Shown here: piece after piece, positions 42,127-51,537 of the stretch | How positions within the stretch are numbered: the first letter of the stretch is position 1 | Layout: every line of letters begins with the position of its first letter | NCBI GenBank assembly: GCA_910583945.1 | Contig: CAJTYF010000002.1 | Span: forward strand, 1-64,000 | DNA length: 64,000 nucleotides | From: an uncultured Bacilli bacterium | Lineage (GTDB): Bacteria > Bacillota_I > Bacilli_A > RF39 > UBA660 | Direction: 5' to 3' | Position numbers and translations under genes: made by a program | Notes under the pieces: generated by a model | What the model saw: only the letters and a program-made list of their open reading frames with translations | What the model was told of the DNA's origin: nothing | The model's database searches: none

Positions 42127-43494
42127 CTAATCTTGTTCAGTTGGAAGTGGTGGTGGAGTTATAAATAAATCTTTAAGTTCATCAACAGAATCTGCACGTT
42201 CCCATTTTGCCATTTCTTTTTTCCAAACTAAACTATCTTTAGTTAATTTGCCATTGTCTGCCATTTGCTGTAATGTACTAACATCAAATGGTCCTGTTTG
42301 TTGACCGTTATTTGCAACATAATATTTAGAAATAGGAAGTGGTGGTGGAGTTATCTCTGGTTGAGATGAATTTAAGTTTGACATAATACCGTTCATTGTT
42401 CCAGCAATATTTTGTCCGACAGCTCCGCCAACAGCCATTCCAGCCATCATAGCTACTGGATTGAAACCAGTTGCTCCATTTCCTAGATCAACACTTCCCG
42501 CACCATTTTCGCCCATTTTACCTAAAGCATTTGCACCAGCAATTCCAACTTCTGCTTGTTTTTCGATTTGGAAAGCTCCAATATTTGATGTTTGAGTTTG
42601 CTTGTGTTGTGCATATTGACCTTCTTCTCTTTGAATACGTAATGTTTCTTCGTAATTTTCAATGTTTATTCTTTGCTTATCAGCAATATCTTTAATTCTT
42701 GCTTCTGATTCTGCTTTTGTTGTTGCTGTTGCAATATCTTTTGTTACACTCATAAGTTGACGATACCCGTCGCTTGATTTATCAAGTTCAATAGTTGCTA
42801 TATCAAGTCCAGAAACTTCAACACCAAAATTTTCTTTTAATCTATTTTTAACATCTAATTCTATAGCATTGTTGATTTCAGTTGTTTTGGTTTCAATTTG
42901 TACTAGTGGAATGTTATTTTGAGTTGGAACATTTGCAACTACATTTTTTACATATCTTATTACTGCGTCACGAATTTGATTTTGAAATTCATCAAGATTA
43001 AAATCACTAAGTCGATGAAGTTTGATAAACTCCTTGTAATCACTAATTTTAAAACTAATAGTTCCCCTTACTGATACAGGAACACCAAAATCATCAAATC
43101 TAGGATCATATACATCAAAAAATGGTACTCCAAATTTTGTTTGAATTATTTGTGCAAGATTTATAAAATATACTTCTGCTTGAAATGGTGTACCGCCCTC
43201 GTAAGCCAACCCAACAATGCTAGCAAGTATCGGGAAATTATCTGTTTTAATAATTTTATCGAATGGTCCGACAATAAAATCTTGCATAGTCCCGTCTTTT
43301 TGCTTATATACGAAAACAGCAACTTCTCCGTCTTTTACACGTAATGATGATCCCCAGCGAATAGCATTTTCTCTATTATTTTCGCCTAATTGTGATCCAG
43401 TAGGATGCCATTTCCAAATTAAATATGATGATTCATCACATCTAATCTCGTCCATAAAACTCCCAGTTTTTTTATTTTTTTCAAATATTCCCAT
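42127..43494 (-). CDS. SPFH-domain protein with C-terminal GYF_2 domain (YdjI-like)
   Basis: 455 residues. Residues 20-330 form the virion-core/YdjI-type SPFH domain (MDEIRCDESSYLIWKWHPTG; ISFKISDYKEFIKLHRLSDF) with the long helix (TKAESEARIKDIADKQRINI). A Gly/Ala-rich hinge (PVAMMAGMAVGGAVGQNIAG) follows, then a GYF_2/DUF4339 domain at about 385-435 (KYYVANNGQQTGPFDVSTLQ). In B. subtilis YdjI works with YdjG/YdjH and PspA on membrane stress. Here its partners are the two zinc-ribbon proteins upstream. Confidence 0.85.
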   Translation of the reverse strand: MGIFEKNKKTGSFMDEIRCDESSYLIWKWHPTGSQLGENNRENAIRWGSSLRVKDGEVAVFVYKQKDGTMQDFIVGPFDKIIKTDNFPILASIVGLAYEGGTPFQAEVYFINLAQIIQTKFGVPFFDVYDPRFDDFGVPVSVRGTISFKISDYKEFIKLHRLSDFNLDEFQNQIRDAVIRYVKNVVANVPTQNNIPLVQIETKTTEINNAIELDVKNRLKENFGVEVSGLDIATIELDKSSDGYRQLMSVTKDIATATTKAESEARIKDIADKQRINIENYEETLRIQREEGQYAQHKQTQTSNIGAFQIEKQAEVGIAGANALGKMGENGAGSVDLGNGATGFNPVAMMAGMAVGGAVGQNIAGTMNGIMSNLNSSQPEITPPPLPISKYYVANNGQQTGPFDVSTLQQMADNGKLTKDSLVWKKEMAKWERADSVDELKDLFITPPPLPTEQD

Positions 43495-43514
43495 AATTAT
43501 ATTCCTTTCTTTGT

Positions 43515-44855
43515 TTATTCTCCTATTATTTTTTGTATGCCATCAAACTTTGTTCCATTTTCAAGAACTAACATTTCATTAAGAGATATATGTGGCATTT
43601 TATATTTTTCACTAAATCCTTCAAAAACTACATTGCATACGATTTCTTTTTTTACTGCACTATTATAATGACTTTCTGTTACAAAAGGTAGGGTATTAAG
43701 TGTAATAACCCACTTATTTCCATTATCATCTTTAATAAAGCCCAGAATTCCAGTATATTCTCCAGTTTCTAATATTTCCGTTTTTTCCAGATGTCCTTTA
43801 ATGTATATTTTTGTACCACCTAAACCATTTTTTTCAGCAGGAGAGTTATATTTTGAAAATTCAGCTTTCTCAAATCCTTTTGTAAATTCTTCTATTTCTT
43901 TTTTATCTACTTGAAATGTTGAATCGTTTTTCTTTTGTTCTTCTGTTTTATCTTTATTTAAAACTTCTTCATTTGTAATTTTATCTATCCAATATTCTTT
44001 TTGTACTTTACATTTTCGCTTTGTTTCATCACTTGTAAAATCTTTTTCACAATCAAGACTTTCCGTATTTAGCAAAGCCAATTTATAGTCTTTGTTTTCT
44101 AGTGCTGTTTTTATTTCACTAATAATCTCATCTAATTTTTGTTTTTCTTTTTCTTCTGGTGTTGATGTACTACTACCAAATATAATGGAAAATAAAATTA
44201 TAACACCGAATAATACACCAAAATTAATGCCTAACATTTTCCATATAAAAGTCTCAGCTTTATGTACTTTTTTATTTGTATCATCATACATTGCTTGTAT
44301 TTCTGACATTTTAGGATCATTCTTAAATATAATTTTTGATTTTTGATATGCTTGTTCAAATTTTGCTTTCCAAGCATTAGATACTTCACGTTTTGCATTT
44401 TCCATATTGCCTTGGTTTTTATATACATCTATATCAATATTTGAATAAGATAATATAATAAATTCATATAAATCTTCTTTTGTATTTGGAATAGGAAAAC
44501 TACGTATAAGTGATATTTTTTGTTCATCTTCCTTTGATAATTTATCAACTCCAAAATAAGAAGTCAATGTGCTTTTCTTTGTATTTTCTCTTTGTGATTC
44601 TATTTTTTCAAGTTTTGCTGCCAATTCACTAACAGAACTATTAGCTTTTGAGCTTCTTAATTCATATCCACAAGCAGGACAATTAGAAACAAAAGACTTT
44701 AGAACTTCGCCACAATTAGGGCATTTATGTATATAGCCATCATAAACATTTTTTCGTTCTGTGATTTGCTTATCTTTTATAGTTCCTTTAATTTCTTCTA
44801 CATCAGTAGTTTGAGTTATGATATTTTCATCTAAATTTAGTTTTGACTTACTCAT
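43515..44855 (-). CDS. Zinc-ribbon membrane protein A (YdjG-like)
   Basis: 446 residues. N-terminal zinc ribbon (CPNCGEVLKSFVSNCPACG, about 39-57), a helical region, one membrane segment at about 200-222 (LGINFGVLFGVIILFSIIFG), then a mostly extracellular tail of about 220 residues ending in a beta domain. It shares the zinc ribbon and the following IPNTKEDLYEF block with the next gene upstream. Directly precedes the SPFH gene; I infer a membrane complex. Confidence 0.7.
   Translation of the reverse strand: MSKSKLNLDENIITQTTDVEEIKGTIKDKQITERKNVYDGYIHKCPNCGEVLKSFVSNCPACGYELRSSKANSSVSELAAKLEKIESQRENTKKSTLTSYFGVDKLSKEDEQKISLIRSFPIPNTKEDLYEFIILSYSNIDIDVYKNQGNMENAKREVSNAWKAKFEQAYQKSKIIFKNDPKMSEIQAMYDDTNKKVHKAETFIWKMLGINFGVLFGVIILFSIIFGSSTSTPEEKEKQKLDEIISEIKTALENKDYKLALLNTESLDCEKDFTSDETKRKCKVQKEYWIDKITNEEVLNKDKTEEQKKNDSTFQVDKKEIEEFTKGFEKAEFSKYNSPAEKNGLGGTKIYIKGHLEKTEILETGEYTGILGFIKDDNGNKWVITLNTLPFVTESHYNSAVKKEIVCNVVFEGFSEKYKMPHISLNEMLVLENGTKFDGIQKIIGE
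44654..44763. repeat. 110-bp duplicated zinc-ribbon segment, copy 1
   Basis: Differs from 45428-45537 at a single base that I can see. Both encode YDGYIHKCPNCGEVL and the second CPAC pair. Confidence 0.85.
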
Positions 44856-44901
44856 ATAAACACTCCTTAATTTTACTTATAAGTTATGTGATAACATTCT
44901 T

Positions 44902-46128
44902 TTATAATTTATTGTTCTTTTTTTCATCTTTGTCTTCATCTTTTATATTACTTATAGCAAATACTGCACCAAAAAGTGGGATAAGTCCTAACATCGCAAT
45001 CATATAAAATGGAGAATCAGGATTATTAGAAAGCGACCCCAAAAAGAAGCCAGTAATTACCAATATTCCCCCAAATAAACCTAATAATAAACTTTGCAAG
45101 AATCTAGAACGTTTAATATTGTTTATTAAAAAATGTGCCTTTTTTTGTTTCTTTGTTTTATTATATAATTGGTTAAGATACTGAAATTCAGTTTCATTTC
45201 CGAAAGAAAGTTTTGCTTTATGATAAGTTTGCTCTAATTTTGAATACCAAGCTTCAACATCATAACCACCAGCACTAATATTGGATGTTGCAAGTATAAA
45301 AAATTCATAAATATCTTCTTTAGTATTAGGAATGTAAAAATTACGAATAAGTTCTATTTTTTGTTCCATAGACTTGACTTTTTCTATTTTTTGAGCAAAC
45401 TCATTTACAACACTTGATGTTTTTGTACTTCTTAATTCATGTCCACAAGCAGGACAATTAGAAACAAAAGACTTTAGAACTTCGCCACAATTAGGGCATT
45501 TATGTATATAGCCATCATAAACATTTTTTCGTTCTGTAATCAGCTCATCTTTTGTAGTTTCTTGAACTTTATTTTCTGTATCTGTTATTTCTTTATTTAT
45601 TGCACTACCACAGGAATTACAAAATTTTGAATCGCTTTTTAATTTTTCTCCACAATCAGGACAATAAATATGTTCTTCATTTTTAACATCATCTAAATCA
45701 TTTTCATTGATTTTACTTTCTTTACGCTCATCAATCACTTGTGTTTTTATATTGGTACTTGGTGAGTTGTTTTTAATAGTTTCAATTATGTTGTTATACC
45801 ACTTATGCAATTCTTTTTCTTTATCAAATATAAAGAATTCATTTGTTCCGTCTTTAAAATATAGTTGTAAACCCATTCCATATTCTTCGTTATCAATTTC
45901 AAATACTTGAATATTATTTTTTACAACTTTAATATTAGTTAATGACAATCTATCCACCAATTCTTCTGATTTTGAAAACAAACCATTTAATTTTTCATAA
46001 ACACAAATTAAATTTTTGTTAGTTAAATACATCTCATAGACTTCAATGTATTCTTCATCTTTGTATCGTTCTACATCAGTAGTCTGAATTATGATACCTT
46101 CATCTGAATCTAGTTTTAAATTACTCAT
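44902..46128 (-). CDS. Zinc-ribbon membrane protein B with PH-like domain
   Basis: 408 residues. An N-terminal PH-like domain (about 20-125, EIDNEEYGMGLQLYFKDGTN), a zinc-ribbon (YCPDCGEKLKSDSKFCNSCG, about 154-173), a second ribbon nearly identical to that of protein A (about 205-225), a helical block (IPNTKEDIYEFFILATSNIS) and two C-terminal membrane segments (LLLGLFGGILVITGFFLGSL, FYMIAMLGLIPLFGAVFAIS). First gene of the three-gene cargo module; a TGTTATAAT extended -10 lies upstream near 46208. Confidence 0.7.
   Translation of the reverse strand: MSNLKLDSDEGIIIQTTDVERYKDEEYIEVYEMYLTNKNLICVYEKLNGLFSKSEELVDRLSLTNIKVVKNNIQVFEIDNEEYGMGLQLYFKDGTNEFFIFDKEKELHKWYNNIIETIKNNSPSTNIKTQVIDERKESKINENDLDDVKNEEHIYCPDCGEKLKSDSKFCNSCGSAINKEITDTENKVQETTKDELITERKNVYDGYIHKCPNCGEVLKSFVSNCPACGHELRSTKTSSVVNEFAQKIEKVKSMEQKIELIRNFYIPNTKEDIYEFFILATSNISAGGYDVEAWYSKLEQTYHKAKLSFGNETEFQYLNQLYNKTKKQKKAHFLINNIKRSRFLQSLLLGLFGGILVITGFFLGSLSNNPDSPFYMIAMLGLIPLFGAVFAISNIKDEDKDEKKNNKL
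45428..45537. repeat. 110-bp duplicated zinc-ribbon segment, copy 2
   Basis: See 44654-44763. The near identity indicates recent duplication or gene conversion. Confidence 0.85.
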
Positions 46129-46250
46129 ACAAACACTCCTTAATAACCAAGATTAGAATTCATCATCTAACACTATTAGATATTACTTCTATAAGTTAAT
46201 TATAACATTTTTTTGCATATATTTCTATGTTTTTACTGAAATATTATTTA

Positions 46251-47387
46251 CTAAAATAAATTCTTTAAAATATAATAAATCACATTTGTAGCAATGCTAT
46301 TCCCAGCTTGCTTGAATAATTGACGATTAGAAGTTCCAATATTTTTTGCCTTGTAGAAGTCTTCATCACTAAAACCCATAAAACGCCAACTTTCTAAAGG
46401 ACTAATTTTTTTCACAAAAAAACAATTATCACGATAGATAATCATTTTACTGGTATCTTCTGTAGAATTCGCAGTTAGTGTGGGACAATATCCATTTATA
46501 GACCAAAGTCTAGCGGTTTGATTATATTTGCTTGATGTATCACGACCACATTTATTTTTACCGTCAATAAATCTATATAAATCTATTACATATTTTCTTC
46601 TTTTATCTTTCAAATTTTTACATATCAACTTACAATCTTTTGTATAATCTTTATTCGCTACAAAACTCTGTAAATCAAATGAGACTTTTTCGGATAAAAC
46701 AAGATTAGGATCAATTTCTTTTTCTAACAAATCTTTAAGTCTTAACTTTAATTTCATTTTTTGTGGAAATTGATATAAGTATTGTCCTTTGATCGCAACA
46801 AGAAAATATCTTTCACGATTTTGTGGTGTTCCATAATCTAATGCACAAAGAACATCATCATATAAAGAATATCCTAATTCTTCCAAATCATTTTTAAATA
46901 AATTAAGAGTTTTCCTAAATTTAGAATGAGTAATTGCAGCCACATTTTCAAAAATAACAACTTTAGGTGGATCTTTCACTTCTTTTAGAAATTGTATCAT
47001 CTTCCAACCTAGAGAAGAACGAGTACGACTTCCAAAATCAAAACCACGACGAATGCCTGCCATTGAAATGTCTTGACAGGGGAAGCCACCGATCCATATA
47101 TCACAATAAGGAATATCAGCACCATTTATTTTGGTTATGTCCCCAAGATTATCTTTTGGACTTTTATTATGTATAGCACAATAACTTTTTATCGCGTGCT
47201 TATCTACTTCACAAAAAAATACCGATTCGTAATCATTTATAACACCATTTCTCTTTAATCTTTCCAATGCCATTTCAGGACTACCAATTCCAGAAAAAAA
47301 TGTTCCAACCTTAACATTACTCTTATCTAGTTTTATATATGGATATTCAAAATTAAACAAATTCATAGTTTGATTATGTAGTGTCAT
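46251..47387 (-). CDS. C5 cytosine DNA methyltransferase
   Basis: 378 residues with the ordered m5C motifs: I (VGTFFSGIGSPEMAL), IV (IGGFPCQDISMAG with the catalytic cysteine), VI (VVIFENVAAI), VIII (PQNRERYFLVAI) and X (FKQAGNSIATNVIYYIL). All are intact. It overlaps the VirD4 gene by 14 bp, so it is made with the transfer genes, and no restriction endonuclease is adjacent. It probably methylates the element to escape recipient restriction. Confidence 0.92.
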   Translation of the reverse strand: MTLHNQTMNLFNFEYPYIKLDKSNVKVGTFFSGIGSPEMALERLKRNGVINDYESVFFCEVDKHAIKSYCAIHNKSPKDNLGDITKINGADIPYCDIWIGGFPCQDISMAGIRRGFDFGSRTRSSLGWKMIQFLKEVKDPPKVVIFENVAAITHSKFRKTLNLFKNDLEELGYSLYDDVLCALDYGTPQNRERYFLVAIKGQYLYQFPQKMKLKLRLKDLLEKEIDPNLVLSEKVSFDLQSFVANKDYTKDCKLICKNLKDKRRKYVIDLYRFIDGKNKCGRDTSSKYNQTARLWSINGYCPTLTANSTEDTSKMIIYRDNCFFVKKISPLESWRFMGFSDEDFYKAKNIGTSNRQLFKQAGNSIATNVIYYILKNLF

Positions 47388-49218
47388 TTTTAGGTTTTCT
47401 CTTTCTGGTTGGACTTGCTTTTTTTATAGGTACATCTTGATCTTGGCCATTATTTGAAAATAATTCTTTTTCAATTCTAAAAGTATCAAGATCAAAAAGT
47501 TCTAGTTTATGAAATTCATCTTGTTTGACTTCTATTACATCAGTTACTTTATATTTAAAAGGATAATCACTTATTTGTTTCAGATTTGTTTTGATAGGCG
47601 ACATTCTAGTTCTCAATATAATAGCTTCGCCAACTTTAAAATTTATAAGTTCATCTGCAGTAATCAAATCACGACCAGTAAGAGAAGTATCCGAAGAAAG
47701 ATTGAAGTCTGCTTTTCCATAACGATTAGAAGATGATGTTCTAGTTGTAGAAATTGTATATTTTCCGATTCTATTTGAGAGTTCGTGAGCAGTATTGTAA
47801 TCATTTGTAGAGAGATAAACCCAGTTACTAGTATTTGACTTAATTGTACCCGCCATTTCTCTATAATTTTCTTGTAATTGATTAAAGTCTTGAATAACTA
47901 AATAAAATCTAATATTTCTTGATCTTGCTACTGTAAGTTTTTTTGAAAATTCAGCAATCTTAACCATATTAGAAAATTCATCAAGAATAAAATTTACTCT
48001 GATAGGGAGAGTACCCAATTTTTCTTTTTGCGCTTCTTCTACTAAAACTTGATAAACTTGGTTAATGAATAAACTGCCGATGAAATGACGCGAAATTTTT
48101 TCATCAGGGATAATTAGGAAGATAGCAGTTTTTTGCCTACCTATATCCCTTATATTGAACGAAGTCTTGCTAGTCATATAACTAATACCAGTATCTCCAA
48201 AAACTCTTAATTTTGACGCTAGAATGGAAAATATGGTAGCCCTTGTTTCGCCACGAGCAAAGTTACCCGTTGAATAAAGGTTTTTTGCAGTACTTCCAAA
48301 AGGACGATCACTAAAATACTTATCAAGTGAGTTTTGATCGCCATACTTTTTTGCTCCGTGTTCAACTAATAAATTATAAATAGAATGGAAATGTATTTGA
48401 CTTTCCGTTTTTGCGTCTTCAATCAAAGCTAGACACAAAGCACTTAAAACAGAAGATGAAGATTCTTGCCAATACTTATCACGAGAAGTAACATCTTCAC
48501 AAATTGCATTTGATAAGTCGTTAATTGTTTCAATTTCTTTTTCAAAATTGTTCTCTTTAAAATATTCATAAGCAATCGTGAGTGGATTCCAAAAATCACT
48601 ATTCGATGTATCTCTTAAATTGATTACTTTAATGTTATAATTTTTCTTTTTTAAATAATCGTAAGTAGTTTTATATAGTTCGCCCTTAACATCATTGATT
48701 ATCATACTTTCGCCGCTGTCTGCTAGGTTAAATATCAATGGATCAATTATCGATACCGTTTTGCCACTACCAGTGTTTCCGATTATTAAGGTGTGATTCG
48801 AGCTAGTATCGATGTAATAGTCATTATCCTTTATTGCAACAACCATACCACCTGACTTGTTATTTTTATTAAATCGCCAAGTAGTGAAGTTTTTTCTTAC
48901 TTCTTTCATAGTAGCAAAAGTACTACTACCAAATTCATTACTATTTACTCTTTTAGGTACACCATTTGTACTATTTGTATTTCTAATTTTGAAACTATAT
49001 TTGTAATATAATAATGCTAAAATAAAAAGACATTCTGTTAGAAGAATGCCAATCAAAATATTTTTATCTTTTAAAATAATGTTAATAACTTCATTGATAT
49101 TATAAATAAATCTTAATTCAAAATTATTTTGTATGCAAACAACAAAGTTTGTAATAATGAATGTAAGAAGCAATAAAGAAATAATAACTACTAATATGTA
49201 ATTAAAATATTTCTTTAT
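47374..49218 (-). CDS. VirD4/TraG type IV coupling protein, likely AUA start
   Basis: About 614 residues. An N-terminal pair of membrane segments (to about residue 75), Walker A LIIGNTGSGKTVSIIDPL, Walker B VNFILDEFSNM. It links the relaxosome to the mating channel. AAGGGGG stands 7 nt before an ATA at 49218 (MKKYFNYILVVIISL), giving a complete first membrane helix; the nearest usual start, TTG at 49173, would cut that helix and has no ribosome binding site. Confidence 0.88.
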   Translation of the reverse strand: MKKYFNYILVVIISLLLLTFIITNFVVCIQNNFELRFIYNINEVINIILKDKNILIGILLTECLFILALLYYKYSFKIRNTNSTNGVPKRVNSNEFGSSTFATMKEVRKNFTTWRFNKNNKSGGMVVAIKDNDYYIDTSSNHTLIIGNTGSGKTVSIIDPLIFNLADSGESMIINDVKGELYKTTYDYLKKKNYNIKVINLRDTSNSDFWNPLTIAYEYFKENNFEKEIETINDLSNAICEDVTSRDKYWQESSSSVLSALCLALIEDAKTESQIHFHSIYNLLVEHGAKKYGDQNSLDKYFSDRPFGSTAKNLYSTGNFARGETRATIFSILASKLRVFGDTGISYMTSKTSFNIRDIGRQKTAIFLIIPDEKISRHFIGSLFINQVYQVLVEEAQKEKLGTLPIRVNFILDEFSNMVKIAEFSKKLTVARSRNIRFYLVIQDFNQLQENYREMAGTIKSNTSNWVYLSTNDYNTAHELSNRIGKYTISTTRTSSSNRYGKADFNLSSDTSLTGRDLITADELINFKVGEAIILRTRMSPIKTNLKQISDYPFKYKVTDVIEVKQDEFHKLELFDLDTFRIEKELFSNNGQDQDVPIKKASPTRKRKPKNDTT

Positions 49219-49230
49219 AATTATACCCCC

Positions 49231-50661
49231 TTAAATATCCTTGCCTTGAAGTTCTTTTTCTAAAAGTTCAAGTAAAAACTGTTCTTCTTTTTTTGTTTCA
49301 ACTAATAAATAATAATTTGCTTTTTTTACAAATTGTTTAAATCGTAAGTTTTTGTAGAATGACTTATTTTTGTATGTATCATATCTTTCTTTTGTATATC
49401 CTAAATGGGAAAGTGCTTTATAGAAGTCAGTAACACTTATTTCTTCTCTAGTGTTAGAAACAGCATTAAATAACAATTCTACATCATAATTTATTTTAGA
49501 TTTCTTGATCCATTTTTCTAATAACTTTTTAATATCACTATCAGAAAGAGAAGCGAGTTTTCCTAATTTATAAAGTTCAGTTGCGTGTTTAATGATTGTA
49601 GTTTTCTTTTTTATATTTCTACTAACGAAGTTCATATTCATAATGTTAATTTCCAAAAATTCTTTTTGATATTTTAAAAAGTCTTTTGAATTATAAACTT
49701 TGAAATTATACAAAATATCATTTCCGATTTTAGAATAAAGACGTTTCATTTTATTTTCTATGTACTTATTATTTTTAGAATTACCATATAACTTTTTTTG
49801 TTCTCTTTCTATTGATTCCAAAGAGTGATAGTACTTTTCAAAATCATATTTTATTTTATCGTGATATAAAATTTTTTCTATAATCTTATCAATATCTTTG
49901 CGACAATAATCTAAATTTTTAGAATTATATTGAAGTCGTCCACGCTTTGGAAGTTTCTCATATAAGGATAATAAATCTTTGTTCAAATTCTTTCTAAATT
50001 TATCAGAAAAAAATAATTCTTTATTTACTTTAGTATAATTGCTTTTTCTAATTTTATAATCAAGACCAAGAAGTAAATAATCTTGATCCTTATAAAATGA
50101 TGTGTTATCAACTAAATAAGAAGCGATGTTACTCTTTAAATATTTCATCGTTGTTTTTTCTAATGTATCTTTTTTTCTAGTTTCTTCTAGTTCAAAAATT
50201 GATATGTGTAAATGTGGATTATCGGTATCTTTATGAAGACTAGCATACCACCTAGTGTTAGTAAGATCTAAATCATTATCAAGTATAAACTTTGGCATAA
50301 TAGCTTTAGTCATCATATAATAATCTTGTTTTGTTTTTAGTCCAGATTCCAAAGCAAAATCTGGTGGGAAAGAGATAACCAAAGTCCACATACGACCAGT
50401 TTTATCTTTTGGTACTTCTGTTAATATTTCTCGCTTGGAAACATCGCCATTCTTACCCCAAATGTAATGTTCTTCTGTTTCTTTTGTATCATCAAATATT
50501 CCTAATTCTTTTTCGTACAAGTCATTGACGGAAGAAAAATCTCTTAAAGATCTTCCATTTGCTCCGTCCTTTGACACATACTTGCACCAACCACCAACTA
50601 ATCTTTGAAAGTTCACATCTTTTTTATATCTTATTCTAGTAACAATATTACTCTTGCTCAT
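49231..50661 (-). CDS. MobL-type conjugative relaxase
   Basis: 476 residues. The N-terminal 220 form an HUH relaxase with KDTDNPHLHISIFE (metal-binding HxH) and GRMWTLVISFPPDFA, as in MobL relaxases of Bacillota. The C-terminal half is helical and Lys-rich, with a coiled coil. It nicks at oriT and leads the strand through the channel. Overlaps the MobC-like gene by 14 bp. Confidence 0.82.
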   Translation of the reverse strand: MSKSNIVTRIRYKKDVNFQRLVGGWCKYVSKDGANGRSLRDFSSVNDLYEKELGIFDDTKETEEHYIWGKNGDVSKREILTEVPKDKTGRMWTLVISFPPDFALESGLKTKQDYYMMTKAIMPKFILDNDLDLTNTRWYASLHKDTDNPHLHISIFELEETRKKDTLEKTTMKYLKSNIASYLVDNTSFYKDQDYLLLGLDYKIRKSNYTKVNKELFFSDKFRKNLNKDLLSLYEKLPKRGRLQYNSKNLDYCRKDIDKIIEKILYHDKIKYDFEKYYHSLESIEREQKKLYGNSKNNKYIENKMKRLYSKIGNDILYNFKVYNSKDFLKYQKEFLEINIMNMNFVSRNIKKKTTIIKHATELYKLGKLASLSDSDIKKLLEKWIKKSKINYDVELLFNAVSNTREEISVTDFYKALSHLGYTKERYDTYKNKSFYKNLRFKQFVKKANYYLLVETKKEEQFLLELLEKELQGKDI

Positions 50662-51088
50662 CTATGTTGTCCTTTTTGCTACGAAGTTCACGAATATTTT
50701 TTAAAACTTGTTCGCGTGCTACTTCTGTTATAGGGTGGCTTACAAGATGAGAATTAAGTTCATCTCTTGTTTGTGGAATATCGAAGTATTTATATGTCAT
50801 ATCATTTTGTAAGATGATAGTTTCAATTCCAATGTTGTTTTTGTTTATCATAGTAAGTATTTTATAAAATTGTTTCTCGTTAGCGTCTGCAACTGTTTCA
50901 ATTATAAGTTCTCTTAATTTTTTTTGACTATCCAAAAGCATTGTTTGATCCAAATTATCTAACAAAACATTTTTACAATATTCACTAATCTTCATATTAT
51001 TTTTTTCTGCTTGATCTTGTAGTAACTGTTTTTTGTATGGATCTAATCTAAAAGCTATGATATTAGCATTTTTATTTTGTTCTTGCAT
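50648..51088 (-). CDS. MobC-like relaxosome protein
   Basis: 146 residues. An N-terminal ribbon-helix-helix (NIIAFRLDPYKKQLLQDQAE, MKISEYCKNVLLDNLDQ) as in plasmid mobilisation accessory proteins, then a helical C-terminal part. It probably binds oriT and helps the relaxase encoded just downstream. Confidence 0.7.
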   Translation of the reverse strand: MQEQNKNANIIAFRLDPYKKQLLQDQAEKNNMKISEYCKNVLLDNLDQTMLLDSQKKLRELIIETVADANEKQFYKILTMINKNNIGIETIILQNDMTYKYFDIPQTRDELNSHLVSHPITEVAREQVLKNIRELRSKKDNIDEQE

Positions 51089-51251
51089 TAGTCATCATAA
51101 TACAATCAAGATTTTCAAAGATATAATCTTTTAGCATATTCTCTAAAACTTCTTGAATTGTAAGTCCTTTAATTTCTAAAATTTTTCTAAAAGCATTCTC
51201 TGTTTTATTATCTACTAATACTTTTAAATATGTATTTTTTTTATCATTCAT
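51072..51251 (-). CDS. Small ribbon-helix-helix-like protein, 59 aa
   Basis: ATG at 51251 after AAAGGGGG. Product MNDKKNTYLKVLVDNKTENA, then FRKILEIKGLTIQEVLENML: strand-helix-turn-helix pattern of RHH/CopG proteins. Overlaps the MobC-like gene by 17 bp. Possible regulator of the mobilisation operon. Confidence 0.55.
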   Translation of the reverse strand: MNDKKNTYLKVLVDNKTENAFRKILEIKGLTIQEVLENMLKDYIFENLDCIMMTNARTK

Positions 51252-51277
51252 TTATATAACCCCCTTTAAATTCAAAT

Positions 51278-51400
51278 CTAATCTAACAAATAAATTCTTT
51301 TATGATAGATTAAAATTTTTTTTATTTTGTTTTTATCTTTATCAAATATAGTGTAACAGTTTCCAAAAAACAATTTCCATTTCCATAAAAAAGATTTCAT
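51278..51400 (-). CDS. 40-aa basic peptide
   Basis: ATG at 51400 after GGTGG, overlapping the stop of the upstream gene (ATGA). MKSFLWKWKLFFGNCYTIFD and a Lys-rich tail. The function is unknown. Confidence 0.45.
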   Translation of the reverse strand: MKSFLWKWKLFFGNCYTIFDKDKNKIKKILIYHKRIYLLD

Positions 51401-51537
51401 TTTTTACCACCATATTTTTTATAATTTTCAAGTTCTATTTTTTCATCAGTAACACTTGCAACCTTACACACACAAAACAAAAAAACTAATGTGAAGATTA
51501 CTATATTGATGAGTAATATAATCAAAAATAATTTCAT
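51397..51537 (-). CDS. 46-aa single-pass membrane peptide
   Basis: ATG at 51537 after AAAGAAAGG. One helix (LFLIILLINIVIFTLVFLFC) and a short polar tail (ELENYKKYGGKK). The function is unknown. Confidence 0.5.
   Translation of the reverse strand: MKLFLIILLINIVIFTLVFLFCVCKVASVTDEKIELENYKKYGGKK

Noticed and set aside
42471..42695. Plus-strand frames inside the SPFH and VirD4 genes
   Set aside because: They lie antisense to well-supported genes and have no start signals.
51072..51251. Antitoxin of a toxin-antitoxin pair
   Set aside because: RHH-like, but the overlapping gene is MobC-like rather than a toxin.
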